From an uncultured Pelagibacteraceae bacterium (GTDB taxonomy: Bacteria > Pseudomonadota > Alphaproteobacteria > Pelagibacterales > Pelagibacteraceae), in assembly GCA_902555585.1 (NCBI GenBank), contig CACDSY010000001.1, positions 62,001-126,000 of the forward strand: a DNA stretch of 64,000 nucleotides, read 5' to 3'. This document shows, piece by piece, positions 1-8,281 of this stretch. The notes beneath the pieces were generated by a model. It saw only the letters and a program-made list of their open reading frames with translations, was not told where the DNA came from and ran no database searches. Position numbers and translations under genes: made by a program. Each line of letters starts with the position of its first letter. Position 1 is the stretch's first letter.

Positions 1-1
1 A

Positions 2-949
2 GCTGCAGGATGTTCAGTAATTTGTAAGCCTGATGTAATTACTCCAGGTAGTGTAATGGAACTTATGAATATTATAAATGATGCGGGGGTTCCTCCAGGA
101 GTAGTAAATTTATTATCTGGTGATCCAGCTAAAATCTCATCTCAATTAATATCATCTGATATAGTAAAAAAAGTTTCTATTACTGGTTCAACAAGAGTTG
201 GAAAACTTATTTTAAAACAAGCTGCTGAAAAAGTTCAAAGAGTTACAATGGAGTTAAGTGGTCATTCACCTTTCATAGTTTTTGACGACGTAGACATAAA
301 CAAAGTAACTGACATGGCAATCACTGCTAAATTTAGGAATAATGGTCAAGTTTGTATATCACCAGCAAGATTTTACATTCATGAAAGTAAAAAAGATGAA
401 TTTGCTAAGACATTAGTTGAAAAGGTTACCAAGCTTAAAGTTGGTAACGGAATGGATGAAGATACAATTCTAGGGCCTTTAACAACAGAAAAAAGATTGA
501 ATGAAATAGAGGCATTAGTAGAAAAAACTAAAAGTGAGGGAGCAACAGTTTTATGTGGAGGAAAGAGACCAGCTGGTTTTAATAAAGGATATTTCTATGA
601 ACCAACTGTTTTTGACAATGTTAAAGATAATTTTACAATTGCTAAAGAAGAGCCCTTTGGACCTTTAGTGCCATTGCTTACTTTTAAAGACACAGATGAA
701 GTTGTGGAAAGAGCAAATGACAATGACCTTGGTTTAGCAAGCTATGTTTACACTAATTCTTTAGAAAAAGCGCACAAAGTCTCAGAAAAAATGGAAACTG
801 GAACATGTGCTGTAAACCATCCAACAATTGCTTTTGCTGAAGTGCCTTTTGGAGGAATAAAACAAACAGGCTATGGAAGAGAAGGTGGTTCTATGGCTAT
901 CAAAGATTATTTGAACGTTAAGTACACTCACTTCGGTCTCAATTATTAA
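2..949 (+). CDS. NAD(P)-dependent aldehyde dehydrogenase (5' end outside window)
   Basis: The frame is open from base 2, so the N-terminus lies outside; 315 residues of a family of about 480 are visible. The family oxidises aldehydes to carboxylic acids with NAD(P)+. Visible motifs are the GSTRVG nucleotide-binding turn, the general-base Glu in TMELSG (codon at 251) and the nucleophilic Cys in NGQVC (codon at 353). The C-terminal PFGGIKQTGYGREGG segment resembles succinate-semialdehyde-type enzymes, but the substrate cannot be fixed from sequence. The stop shares one base with the start of the next gene (TAATG), so the two are probably translationally coupled. I infer that it oxidises the aldehyde released by the neighbouring aldolase. 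Confidence 0.9.
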   Translation, partial: AAGCSVICKPDVITPGSVMELMNIINDAGVPPGVVNLLSGDPAKISSQLISSDIVKKVSITGSTRVGKLILKQAAEKVQRVTMELSGHSPFIVFDDVDINKVTDMAITAKFRNNGQVCISPARFYIHESKKDEFAKTLVEKVTKLKVGNGMDEDTILGPLTTEKRLNEIEALVEKTKSEGATVLCGGKRPAGFNKGYFYEPTVFDNVKDNFTIAKEEPFGPLVPLLTFKDTDEVVERANDNDLGLASYVYTNSLEKAHKVSEKMETGTCAVNHPTIAFAEVPFGGIKQTGYGREGGSMAIKDYLNVKYTHFGLNY

Positions 950-1740
950 TGAGAAACAATAAAGTCAAACAAATGATGGCTGAAGGTAAGCCTGTTGTAA
1001 ATGGTTGGTTACAAATACCAAGTACTGTTTCTGCAGAAGTTATGGCACATCAAGGTTGGGATTCTCTAACTGTAGATATGCAGCATGGACTTGTTGATTA
1101 TACAAATGCACTTCCAATGCTTCAAACTATTTCATCAACTAATGTAACTCCTCTTGCAAGAGTAAATTGGAATGAGCCAGGCCAAATCATGAAAATTTTA
1201 GACGCTGGTTGTTATGGAATTATATGTCCTATGGTAAGCAATAAAGAAGAAGCAGAGAGATTTGTACAAGCCTGCATGTACCCTCCAAGAGGATATAGAA
1301 GTTTTGGTCCCGTTAGAGGATTGATATATGGTGGAGCTGATTATGCCGATCATGCAAATGATGAAATTTTAAAGTTAGCTATGATTGAAACCAAAGAGTC
1401 TTTAGATAAATTAGATGAGATTATGTCTACAGATGGTGTAGATGGAATATATATTGGTCCGGCTGACTTAAGTTTAGCGATTGGAGAGAAACCTGGGTTT
1501 GACAGAGCAGAGAATACAAAAGCTTATTCAGAAATATTAAGAATATTAGAGCATGCCAAAAAACATAAAATCTTCGCAGGAATACATAATGGAACAACTG
1601 AGTATGCTCAAAAAATGATTGATAAAGGTTTTAATTTTGTAACAATTGGAGCTGATCAAAGAGCAATGAGTGCTGGAGCTAAAGCAATTGTTGAAAAAAT
1701 GAAAGGCTCAATAAGCAAAAAAGAGTCTGAAACATATTAA
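949..1740 (+). CDS. HpcH/HpaI-family aldolase (class II 2-keto-3-deoxy acid aldolase type)
   Basis: This 263-residue protein matches the HpcH/HpaI (GarL/RhmA) family in length and motifs. These metal-dependent enzymes split 2-keto-3-deoxy or 4-hydroxy-2-keto acids into pyruvate plus an aldehyde. Seen in order: VDMQHGLVDY, ARVNWNEPGQIMKILDAG, PPRGYRSFGP, then the metal-binding Glu in MIETKES and Asp in GPADLSLAIG. The start overlaps the aldehyde dehydrogenase stop by one base. The pair suggests aldolase cleavage followed by aldehyde oxidation (inference). The exact substrate (heptanedioate, rhamnonate, glucarate or other) cannot be decided. The gene ends in a TTAA shared with the convergent PanB-fold gene. 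Confidence 0.88.
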   Translation: MRNNKVKQMMAEGKPVVNGWLQIPSTVSAEVMAHQGWDSLTVDMQHGLVDYTNALPMLQTISSTNVTPLARVNWNEPGQIMKILDAGCYGIICPMVSNKEEAERFVQACMYPPRGYRSFGPVRGLIYGGADYADHANDEILKLAMIETKESLDKLDEIMSTDGVDGIYIGPADLSLAIGEKPGFDRAENTKAYSEILRILEHAKKHKIFAGIHNGTTEYAQKMIDKGFNFVTIGADQRAMSAGAKAIVEKMKGSISKKESETY

Positions 1741-2552
1741 TCAAGTTTATCAAGAAAAGATTCGAACTCCTTTTTATTTAAATTTGAAGACTGTTTTTTT
1801 CCTGGAAATTTTCCTGCGATAGAATCTTTTTTGAATGCCTTAAGAGCTCGAACTCTCTCAATTTTTATTTCATTTTTTAATTTTAATAAATTTCCATAAG
1901 ATTTTGAATGTCTTGGAGGATTTAAAGTATCTCCACATATATCTTCCATGAACAAATACATTACATCTGCTTTTTTTCCTGAACCTAAAGAAACTGTAAC
2001 TATATTTGTTCTTTTAGAGATTTCTCCCATAACATTTTCTGGGATAACTTCACATTCAGCAGAAAAAGCTCCCGCATCTTCCAATCTTTTAAATTTTAAA
2101 AAAAGTTTGTGTGCCTCCTCACTATCTTTTCCTACTGCTCTTAATCCACCAATCCATGTGGATTTTCTTGGAACTAAACCAAGATGTCCCATAACTGGAA
2201 CATCTTCATTAGCCAACATCTCTACTATTTTCATACTTCTAGGTGTCATTACAGCATCAGCTCCATTTTCTAAGGCTTCAAACGCTCCTCTCATTATATC
2301 TTCTGAAGTGACAAACTTATTTAATACTAGCGCAGCAGTTAAAAATAGATTCTTTGATCCCTTTCTCACCTGTTTTACATTAAAAGCATTGCAGATTATC
2401 ATGTCTAATCCAGCCTTCTCTGCGGCCTCAGCTTCATCTATTGTATTAGCTGTGACTTGAGTAAATTTTTTATTTCCTTTTGCTTTTTTAAGATCATCAA
2501 CTGTAAGAGTTCTGTTGGCAGGTTGAGCAGCCCAAGTATAAATCTTTTTCAT
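1737..2552 (-). CDS. PanB-fold (ketopantoate hydroxymethyltransferase-like) protein lacking canonical metal ligands
   Basis: This 271-residue protein aligns by eye along the whole ketopantoate hydroxymethyltransferase barrel: VPVMGHLGLVPRK, the GGLRAVGK turn and an ECEVIP segment containing the equivalent of the catalytic Glu. Compared with E. coli PanB as I remember it, the metal ligands and catalytic lysine are replaced. VGDSL has become ICNAF, the Asp of LADLP has become Ala, and VKIEGG has become VMTPRS. It is therefore probably not a working PanB; a retro-aldol, lyase or isomerase role in the same phosphoenolpyruvate/pyruvate-type fold is more likely (inference). It overlaps the upstream DUF1907 gene by four bases, so the pair is coupled. 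Residues after about 205 are Lys-rich and diverge from PanB. Confidence 0.75.
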   Translation of the reverse strand: MKKIYTWAAQPANRTLTVDDLKKAKGNKKFTQVTANTIDEAEAAEKAGLDMIICNAFNVKQVRKGSKNLFLTAALVLNKFVTSEDIMRGAFEALENGADAVMTPRSMKIVEMLANEDVPVMGHLGLVPRKSTWIGGLRAVGKDSEEAHKLFLKFKRLEDAGAFSAECEVIPENVMGEISKRTNIVTVSLGSGKKADVMYLFMEDICGDTLNPPRHSKSYGNLLKLKNEIKIERVRALKAFKKDSIAGKFPGKKQSSNLNKKEFESFLDKLD

Positions 2553-3517
2553 TTTATATTTTTTAATTCTTTATAGATATTATTCACTCTATGTACTTCT
2601 TGTGCAATATTAAAATATCCTTCATATTCAATTTCATCTGGAGATACATCAAAATGATAATGTCCAGCATCATTCTTATGCTCATATGAGTGAAAGTGAG
2701 TATGCTCACCGGAATCTCTTAAATTTAATTCTCCCCCCGTAGGATCACCTGTCCATAAAACAGTATAGCATTGTAATTTTGGTCCAACAGGCTCGTAAAA
2801 TTGTAGAAAATCTTTTGTGCATTTCATCAATTGTGGATCATAATATTCGTGTTTTATATCCTTATAATCTGGTTGTACGTGAGATCTTATTTTTCCGTTC
2901 AAAACTCTAAATACACCAGCAAGAGCAATATGATCTTTATTCCCAATTTTAAGATTTTCTGAAAGTGCTGTTCTTATTGATTGAGGTAATGAACCTTGTT
3001 TTCCAATTCTTTTTTTTATTTTTAAATATATAACTTTTCCTTTAACTCCATCGGAATAATAAATATTACCTAGCCCACCATGTTTGCTTTCGGTATAGTC
3101 CTCTACTATACATTCTTTATCTTTTCCTACCCTAGCAATTAAAGATCTATTTTCTTTTGTTATAAAGTTTTCATTTATTACCAATTCTCCACAGTGTCCA
3201 TCAAGGCAAGACATTGCTCCAGATCCTGCACCAAGTGCGTATGATTTTTCTGATCCTATCATCTTTGAGATTTCTGAATAATCAAATTCAGTTCCAAGAT
3301 ATTTTGGATCATGCATGTAAGGCTCTCCTCCAACATCGATTATCCTTTGGTTGCCACTCATACCTTCAGATGGACAATCCCAATTTCTTAAATTTGGACA
3401 ATCAATTACCTCTGCATTTACACTTTCATAATTCTTTGACAGACCTTTTTCTAATGCATTTAATATTTCTTCTAACCTAAATTTTTTGAAAATTCCTTTT
3501 TCTATTTTTAATTCCAT
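2549..3517 (-). CDS. DUF1907 (C11orf54-like) zinc-binding hydrolase family protein
   Basis: This 322-residue protein resembles the DUF1907 family known from human C11orf54 (PTD012). That protein binds one metal through a His cluster and has reported ester hydrolase activity in vitro. Seen: CPNLRNWDCPSEGMSGNQRI and DVGGEPYM near the N-terminus, a GAGSGAM turn around residue 97, then the metal-binding block with His272, His274 and His286 in GEHTHFHSYEH...GHYHFD. The family-typical Pro-Asp-x-x-x-Glu-Tyr-x-Gly-Tyr-Phe tail follows. The physiological substrate of the family was not known to me. It is first in a two-gene unit with the PanB-fold protein (4-base overlap) and divergent from the PanE-like reductase, which suggests a joint pathway. 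Confidence 0.8.
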   Translation of the reverse strand: MELKIEKGIFKKFRLEEILNALEKGLSKNYESVNAEVIDCPNLRNWDCPSEGMSGNQRIIDVGGEPYMHDPKYLGTEFDYSEISKMIGSEKSYALGAGSGAMSCLDGHCGELVINENFITKENRSLIARVGKDKECIVEDYTESKHGGLGNIYYSDGVKGKVIYLKIKKRIGKQGSLPQSIRTALSENLKIGNKDHIALAGVFRVLNGKIRSHVQPDYKDIKHEYYDPQLMKCTKDFLQFYEPVGPKLQCYTVLWTGDPTGGELNLRDSGEHTHFHSYEHKNDAGHYHFDVSPDEIEYEGYFNIAQEVHRVNNIYKELKNIK

Positions 3518-3580
3518 ATATAAATTAGGTACATAATATATTGCATAATTTTTTTACATAAATATATTTCAATTTTAAAA

Positions 3581-4525
3581 ATGAATAATAAAGATTTAAA
3601 AGTTGCAGTTCTTGGTGCAGGGGCAATGGGTTGTCTATTTGGAGGGCTACTAGCAGAAAAAGGTCTAAATGTAACGCTCATTGACGTTTGGAAAGAGCAT
3701 GTTGATGAAATAAATAAAAATGGTCTAAAAATGGATGGTCATGGTGGTGATAGATTTATAAAGGTACCAGCAACATCAGATCCATCTACAATTGGAAAAG
3801 TTGATGCTGTGATAGTTATGTGTAAAGCAACAGTTTTAGAGCCTGCTTTAAAAAGTATTAAAAACATTATAAGCGATAAAACAGTTTTTATGTCTTTTCA
3901 AAATGGAATTGGACATGAAGCTATAATTAAAAGTATTGTTGGTGATGAAAAAGTAATCGGGGGAACAACAACTCAAGCATCAAATATCTTAGGCCCTGGT
4001 CATATTATGAATCATGCTGCTCTACCCTCTTGGATTGGAGAATATGATGGCGGGATAACAGATAGAATAAACGAAATTGCAGACACCTTTACTGCTCATA
4101 ATTTAGAAATGATTGCAGCTGAGGATGTAAAAAAAAGAAAATGGATGAAACTTTTTGCTTTAACCGCAATAGGACCACTTTCAGCTATTTTTGATCTACA
4201 TCATACTGATCTTTACATAAATAATAATGCTAACGACATTTCTAGAGATTTAGGAAAAGAGATAATATTAGAAACAAGAGATGTTGCTTTAGCAGATGGT
4301 GTTGATGTTTCTGAAGATGAGTGTTTATTCATGTTTAATAAAATAGTTGATTCAAAACAAACAAATAAGTCTTCCATGGCTTTTGATGTACTTTATAAAA
4401 GAAAAACTGAAATTGATTTCATCAGTGGCGCTGTATCTAAACTAGGAAAAAAACATGGAATAGCCACGCCATTAAATGATCTTATGTACAAAATGATTAG
4501 AGTAAAAGAGGGTATGTACAGCTAA
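3581..4525 (+). CDS. PanE/ApbA-family 2-dehydropantoate 2-reductase-like protein
   Basis: This 314-residue protein has the ketopantoate reductase layout. An N-terminal Rossmann domain carries VLGAGAMGCLFGG and FQNGIGHE (Asn contacting substrate). A helical C-terminal domain keeps the catalytic Lys in RKWMKLFALTAIGPL and the Glu in KRKTEIDF. The key residues are intact, so it is probably an active NADPH-dependent 2-ketoacid reductase. Whether the substrate is ketopantoate is doubtful: no panC is nearby, and the neighbouring PanB-fold protein lacks PanB metal ligands. It is divergent from the DUF1907 gene, and the following oxygenase gene begins directly at the next base, so it heads a plus-strand operon. 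Confidence 0.85.
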   Translation: MNNKDLKVAVLGAGAMGCLFGGLLAEKGLNVTLIDVWKEHVDEINKNGLKMDGHGGDRFIKVPATSDPSTIGKVDAVIVMCKATVLEPALKSIKNIISDKTVFMSFQNGIGHEAIIKSIVGDEKVIGGTTTQASNILGPGHIMNHAALPSWIGEYDGGITDRINEIADTFTAHNLEMIAAEDVKKRKWMKLFALTAIGPLSAIFDLHHTDLYINNNANDISRDLGKEIILETRDVALADGVDVSEDECLFMFNKIVDSKQTNKSSMAFDVLYKRKTEIDFISGAVSKLGKKHGIATPLNDLMYKMIRVKEGMYS

Positions 4526-5386
4526 ATGCTGAATATTAGCAAACTAAAGAAAATTAAATCAAATTTCCCAGTCATTGTTGGAGAACAAATAATCAGCAAG
4601 AAAGTCTGCAATTATTTAATTAAAGAAATAACTAATTCAAAAAGTTTTGATGATATGATTATGGGTGGTAGAAGCAGGATTAACAAAGGATCAAAAAATT
4701 TTAACAAATATATATCAAGTTCTAAAATCTCAAAAAAACTTTTTGCTACTTTCAATACACAGTCGTTTTATGAGAAAATTGATAAAAAATTTAAAACGGA
4801 GTTTAAGGCAAATACTTGGGAAAGTTTGTTTAAACCAAAAAAATTTAATAAAAAAAAATATACACTAAAAAGAAAAGTAAATTCCAAAGAGCTAAAAACA
4901 CTACTAGGTAAAAATTATAAAAATCCAAATTTAAATTTAGACATTGATTTCTCAGTGTCTAAAGGAGGATATAGATTGAGACCACATAGAGATGATGTGA
5001 ATAGGCTATATAATTTTTTGATCTATTTAACCGATATACCAAAAAAAAATGGAGGATCTCTTATTTTATATAAGAAAAAAGCAAACAAAAACCTTAGAAA
5101 AAGCTTTAGAAGGTTTCCTAAGATTAATGAACTTGATGAATTAAAGGAATTTACACCAAAACAGGGAAGTATAATTTTCTTTAAATCTACTCCTAATTCT
5201 TATCACGGAGTTAAAAGATTTAAAGAAAAAGAATGTCCAAAAAGATTTTTTATTTATGGAAGTTATGCCCTTAATAAACCAGTAATATGGAAATATAAAA
5301 ATTCTGAATATCATCCACATATTGTTGCGACGAAAAAAAGAATGCTTACATCTTTTCATGACTCAAATTATTTGCTAAAAAATTAG
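4526..5386 (+). CDS. Putative Fe(II)/2-oxoglutarate-dependent oxygenase (prolyl hydroxylase-like fold)
   Basis: This 286-residue protein is not a family I can name closely. Its second half shows the double-stranded beta-helix pattern of Fe(II)/2OG oxygenases. His154 and Asp156 lie in LRPHRDD, followed by NFLIYLTDIPKKNGGSLIL, the second His (227) in NSYHGVKRF, and Arg240 as a candidate 2OG contact. The first 130 residues are Lys-rich with no recognisable domain. It starts right after the PanE-like stop with no gap and is followed five bases later by a PhyH-type oxygenase. A small-molecule hydroxylation role in the same pathway is inferred. Confidence 0.65.
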   Translation: MLNISKLKKIKSNFPVIVGEQIISKKVCNYLIKEITNSKSFDDMIMGGRSRINKGSKNFNKYISSSKISKKLFATFNTQSFYEKIDKKFKTEFKANTWESLFKPKKFNKKKYTLKRKVNSKELKTLLGKNYKNPNLNLDIDFSVSKGGYRLRPHRDDVNRLYNFLIYLTDIPKKNGGSLILYKKKANKNLRKSFRRFPKINELDELKEFTPKQGSIIFFKSTPNSYHGVKRFKEKECPKRFFIYGSYALNKPVIWKYKNSEYHPHIVATKKRMLTSFHDSNYLLKN

Positions 5387-5391
5387 AAATT

Positions 5392-6381
5392 ATGCAGATT
5401 AAGACTAAATTAAAGAGTATTTTAGATAGAGATGGCTTCTTAAGAGTAAGAAATGTCCTTAACTTCAATAAAGATTTAAAACCAATTTTAAATGACATGG
5501 AATATGTAATGGACAATTTAGTTCATAAATTTGCTCCAGAGCACATGAAAGAAAAGATTTTTAAATATAACTTTAGAAAAAAGTACACATACATTTCAAA
5601 GCTAAATATTTATGATCTTGATCAATATTTTAATACTAGACTTCCAAGAGATCACGTGAAGAAAGACAGTGATTATTTTGCATCTCAATCTTTATGGAAT
5701 TTAATAAATCACAAAAGAATCTTGGATGTAGTTGAAAAATTATTAGGGCCAGAGATACTTTCAAATCCAGTTCAAAATACAAGAATTAAACAACCTGAAA
5801 ATAAATTACCTGAACATTCTGTTCACGATGGTCTCTCAGGCCGAACACCATGGCATCAGGATGCAGCAGTATTATCATCTTTGGGACAAAGGTTAACAGA
5901 TATGGTTACTGTTTGGATTCCATTTACTAAAACTACAAAAAAAAATGGATGTATGATTACAGTAAAAGAGATTAATAAATTGGGACTATTGAATCATATA
6001 TCAGGATATAGAGGTCAGGTCGAAATAAAAGATAGTAAAATACTTGATAATTACAAACCAGTTTTTCTAGAAGCTAATGTTGGCGATATTATTATTTTGC
6101 ACAAACATTCCATTCATTGTTCATTGCCTAATAGATCTAATAATTTTAGAATTAGCGCTGATTTAAGATACAATAGAGCTGGAACCCCATCTGGTAGGAA
6201 ACCTTTGCCCAATTTTTATGTAAGAAGTAAAAATAAAAAAAATATTACTATCCACAATTATAAGCAATGGATTGCTTTGTGGGAAAAAGCAAAGAACAAA
6301 TGCATACCAAGAAAGTATGCTTTTAAATATCCACTTCCAACATTTAAAAATAGTAAAAGAGATCTTGCTAGACTAGTATAA
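5392..6381 (+). CDS. Phytanoyl-CoA dioxygenase (PhyH) family oxygenase
   Basis: This 329-residue protein has the PhyH signature. The metal-binding His155 and Asp157 lie in TPWHQDAAV, with WIPFTKTTKKNGCM between the strands. The second His (242) is in HSIHCSLPN, and Arg253 in NFRISADLRY is the likely 2-oxoglutarate anchor. Bacterial PhyH proteins hydroxylate varied small molecules, so phytanoyl-CoA itself is not implied. It sits between another putative 2OG oxygenase and a D-2-hydroxyacid dehydrogenase. A hydroxylase next to a hydroxyacid dehydrogenase is suggestive of alpha-hydroxylation then oxidation, which is inference. Confidence 0.85.
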   Translation: MQIKTKLKSILDRDGFLRVRNVLNFNKDLKPILNDMEYVMDNLVHKFAPEHMKEKIFKYNFRKKYTYISKLNIYDLDQYFNTRLPRDHVKKDSDYFASQSLWNLINHKRILDVVEKLLGPEILSNPVQNTRIKQPENKLPEHSVHDGLSGRTPWHQDAAVLSSLGQRLTDMVTVWIPFTKTTKKNGCMITVKEINKLGLLNHISGYRGQVEIKDSKILDNYKPVFLEANVGDIIILHKHSIHCSLPNRSNNFRISADLRYNRAGTPSGRKPLPNFYVRSKNKKNITIHNYKQWIALWEKAKNKCIPRKYAFKYPLPTFKNSKRDLARLV

Positions 6382-6396
6382 TTTCTTTTTTAAATT

Positions 6397-7353
6397 ATGA
6401 AAAAAATTCTCATTGTCCAACCCATTCATAAAAAAGGTATGGAATTACTAAAAAGTAATAGTAACTATAGTTACGAAGTTATTGAGGATTTAAGCGTTGA
6501 AAATGTGAAACAAAAAATTGTAGATGCAGATGCAGTTTCTCTAAGAACTTCAATATTACCAGCTGAGGCAATTGAAAATGCAAAAAACCTTAAAATAATT
6601 TCAAGACATGGAGTTGGTTACGATAATATTGATTTAAACAGCTGTAAAAAAGGAAATATTGATGTTGCAATAACTGCAACAGCAAATGCTGTGGCAGTTG
6701 CAGAACATGTTCTTTTCATGCTTTTAAATATCTCAAAAAGAAAGAGTATGTATGATCATTCAGTCAAAAATGGAAAATTTACTGAACGAAATAAATTACC
6801 AAAAACAATAGAGATTTGGGATAAGAACATTCTTATTGCTGGATTTGGAAGAATAGGAAAAGCGTTGATTAAAAGATGTTTGGGGTTTGAAATGAACGTT
6901 TTTGTTTACGATCCATTTGTAGATTCAGAAACAATAAGCAAAATGGGTGGTAAAAAAGTTGAAGATTTATCAGAGGCTATTAAAGATATGGATGCAGTCT
7001 CACTCCACATACCTTTAACTGATCAAACTAAAAATATTATAAATTACGAACTTCTAAAAACGATGAAAAAAAACTGCATCATCATAAATGCTGCAAGAGG
7101 CGGTATTATAAATGAAAAAGATTTAGATAGGGCTTTGAATGAAAATTTGATTTTTGGAGCAGGAATTGATGTATTTGAGGTAGAGCCTCCAGAGGCTGAT
7201 AATCCTCTATTAAAAAATGACAAGGTTTTCCTCAGTCCTCATGCTGCAGCATTCACTGAGGAATGTATGACAAGAATGGCAAAAGAAACTATTCAAAATA
7301 TTTTTGATTTTTTCGATGGTAACCTTGAAGAAAGTAAAAAAGTAAAATTATAG
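6397..7353 (+). CDS. D-isomer-specific 2-hydroxyacid dehydrogenase
   Basis: This 318-residue protein belongs to the NAD-dependent D-2-hydroxyacid dehydrogenase family (phosphoglycerate/hydroxypyruvate reductase branch, without a C-terminal ACT domain). Seen: the substrate-domain SRHGVGYDNID; the NAD motif GFGRIG at 149-154 followed by an acidic residue in VYDPF; catalytic Arg234 in NAARGGIINE; Glu263 in DVFEVEPP; and His282 in SPHAAAFT. It reversibly converts a 2-hydroxyacid to a 2-oxoacid; the substrate cannot be read from sequence. It is the last plus-strand gene of this sub-operon and overlaps the end of the convergent iolE by six bases. Confidence 0.88.
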   Translation: MKKILIVQPIHKKGMELLKSNSNYSYEVIEDLSVENVKQKIVDADAVSLRTSILPAEAIENAKNLKIISRHGVGYDNIDLNSCKKGNIDVAITATANAVAVAEHVLFMLLNISKRKSMYDHSVKNGKFTERNKLPKTIEIWDKNILIAGFGRIGKALIKRCLGFEMNVFVYDPFVDSETISKMGGKKVEDLSEAIKDMDAVSLHIPLTDQTKNIINYELLKTMKKNCIIINAARGGIINEKDLDRALNENLIFGAGIDVFEVEPPEADNPLLKNDKVFLSPHAAAFTEECMTRMAKETIQNIFDFFDGNLEESKKVKL

Positions 7354-8250
7354 ATTATTAATTTCTAATTTTGATTTCTTTAAAGTATCTGTAATATATT
7401 TGTAACCCTTAATAGCATATTCAAGTGGGTTAGCTTTTTTAGGATCTTGTTCAGCCTCCACCACAAGCCAACCCTGATAATTATTTTTTTTTAAAATATC
7501 AAATAGAGGTTTATAGTCGATACACCCATCGCCAGGTACCGTAAAAGCACCCTCTAAAAAAGCGTCCCTAAAACTCAAATCTTCAGAAAGTGCTTTTTTT
7601 AATACTTCTTCTCTAATATCTTTGCAGTGTATATGGATTACTCTTTCCTTAAATTTATTAATTATATTAATTGAGTTTCCCTTAGCAAATAACATGTGAC
7701 CAGTATCTAAAGTTAATTTTACACTATTATCTGTATTTTCTAGTAATCTAATAGTTTCTTCTTCTGTTTCTATTACTGTACCCATATGATGGTGGTAAGC
7801 TAAAGGCATACCTTCATCTTCAAGATATTTTGCAAGTTCAGAAATTTTTGTGCAATAATCTTTCCATTCTTGGTCCGTCATTTTCGGCCTTCTTGAAAGT
7901 TTTGCTGTTGGATCACCTTGTATTGAACCAAAAACTTCAGCAAAAACGATACATGGAGCCTCACAATCTTTAAACAATTTCAGTTGGTCTTGAATTAAAT
8001 TTTTTTCTTGTTCAACAGAATTTTTTCTAAGATTTCCGCTATACCAACCAGAACATAGTTTTAAGTTATACTTTTTTAATTTTGGTAATAATTCTTTTGA
8101 TGTTTTTGGGAATTTACCACCTGACTCAATGCCAATATATCCAGCCTGACTTGCTTCTAACAAACATTGCTCTAGAGGTGTATCTCCACCTAATTCAGGC
8201 ATGTCATCATTACTCCAAGCGATTGGTGCTATACCTAATTTTACTGACAT
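7348..8250 (-). CDS. iolE: Inosose dehydratase (sugar phosphate isomerase/epimerase fold)
   Basis: This protein closely follows the IolE pattern. The N-terminal GIAPIAWSNDDMPELGGDTP is nearly the family consensus. AYHHHMGTVIET, LDTGHMLFAKG, HIHCKDIR, GAFTVPGDGCIDY and the terminal WLVVEAEQDP carry the metal-binding Glu, Asp and His residues. IolE removes water from 2-keto-myo-inositol. I chose the start at 8250 (MSVKLGIAP), giving 300 residues, because the family begins there. A longer frame reaches 8283 and would overlap the divergent gene's ATG. It lies head-to-head with two Gfo/Idh/MocA oxidoreductases, the expected partner class. Confidence 0.87.
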   Translation of the reverse strand: MSVKLGIAPIAWSNDDMPELGGDTPLEQCLLEASQAGYIGIESGGKFPKTSKELLPKLKKYNLKLCSGWYSGNLRKNSVEQEKNLIQDQLKLFKDCEAPCIVFAEVFGSIQGDPTAKLSRRPKMTDQEWKDYCTKISELAKYLEDEGMPLAYHHHMGTVIETEEETIRLLENTDNSVKLTLDTGHMLFAKGNSINIINKFKERVIHIHCKDIREEVLKKALSEDLSFRDAFLEGAFTVPGDGCIDYKPLFDILKKNNYQGWLVVEAEQDPKKANPLEYAIKGYKYITDTLKKSKLEINNL

Positions 8251-8281
8251 AAATTTTTTATTTGTTAAGATATATTTAATC

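Noticed and set aside
1948..2460. Open frame on the plus strand inside the PanB-fold gene
   Set aside because: Lies antisense to a coupled minus-strand gene with recognisable family motifs; composition unlike a real protein.
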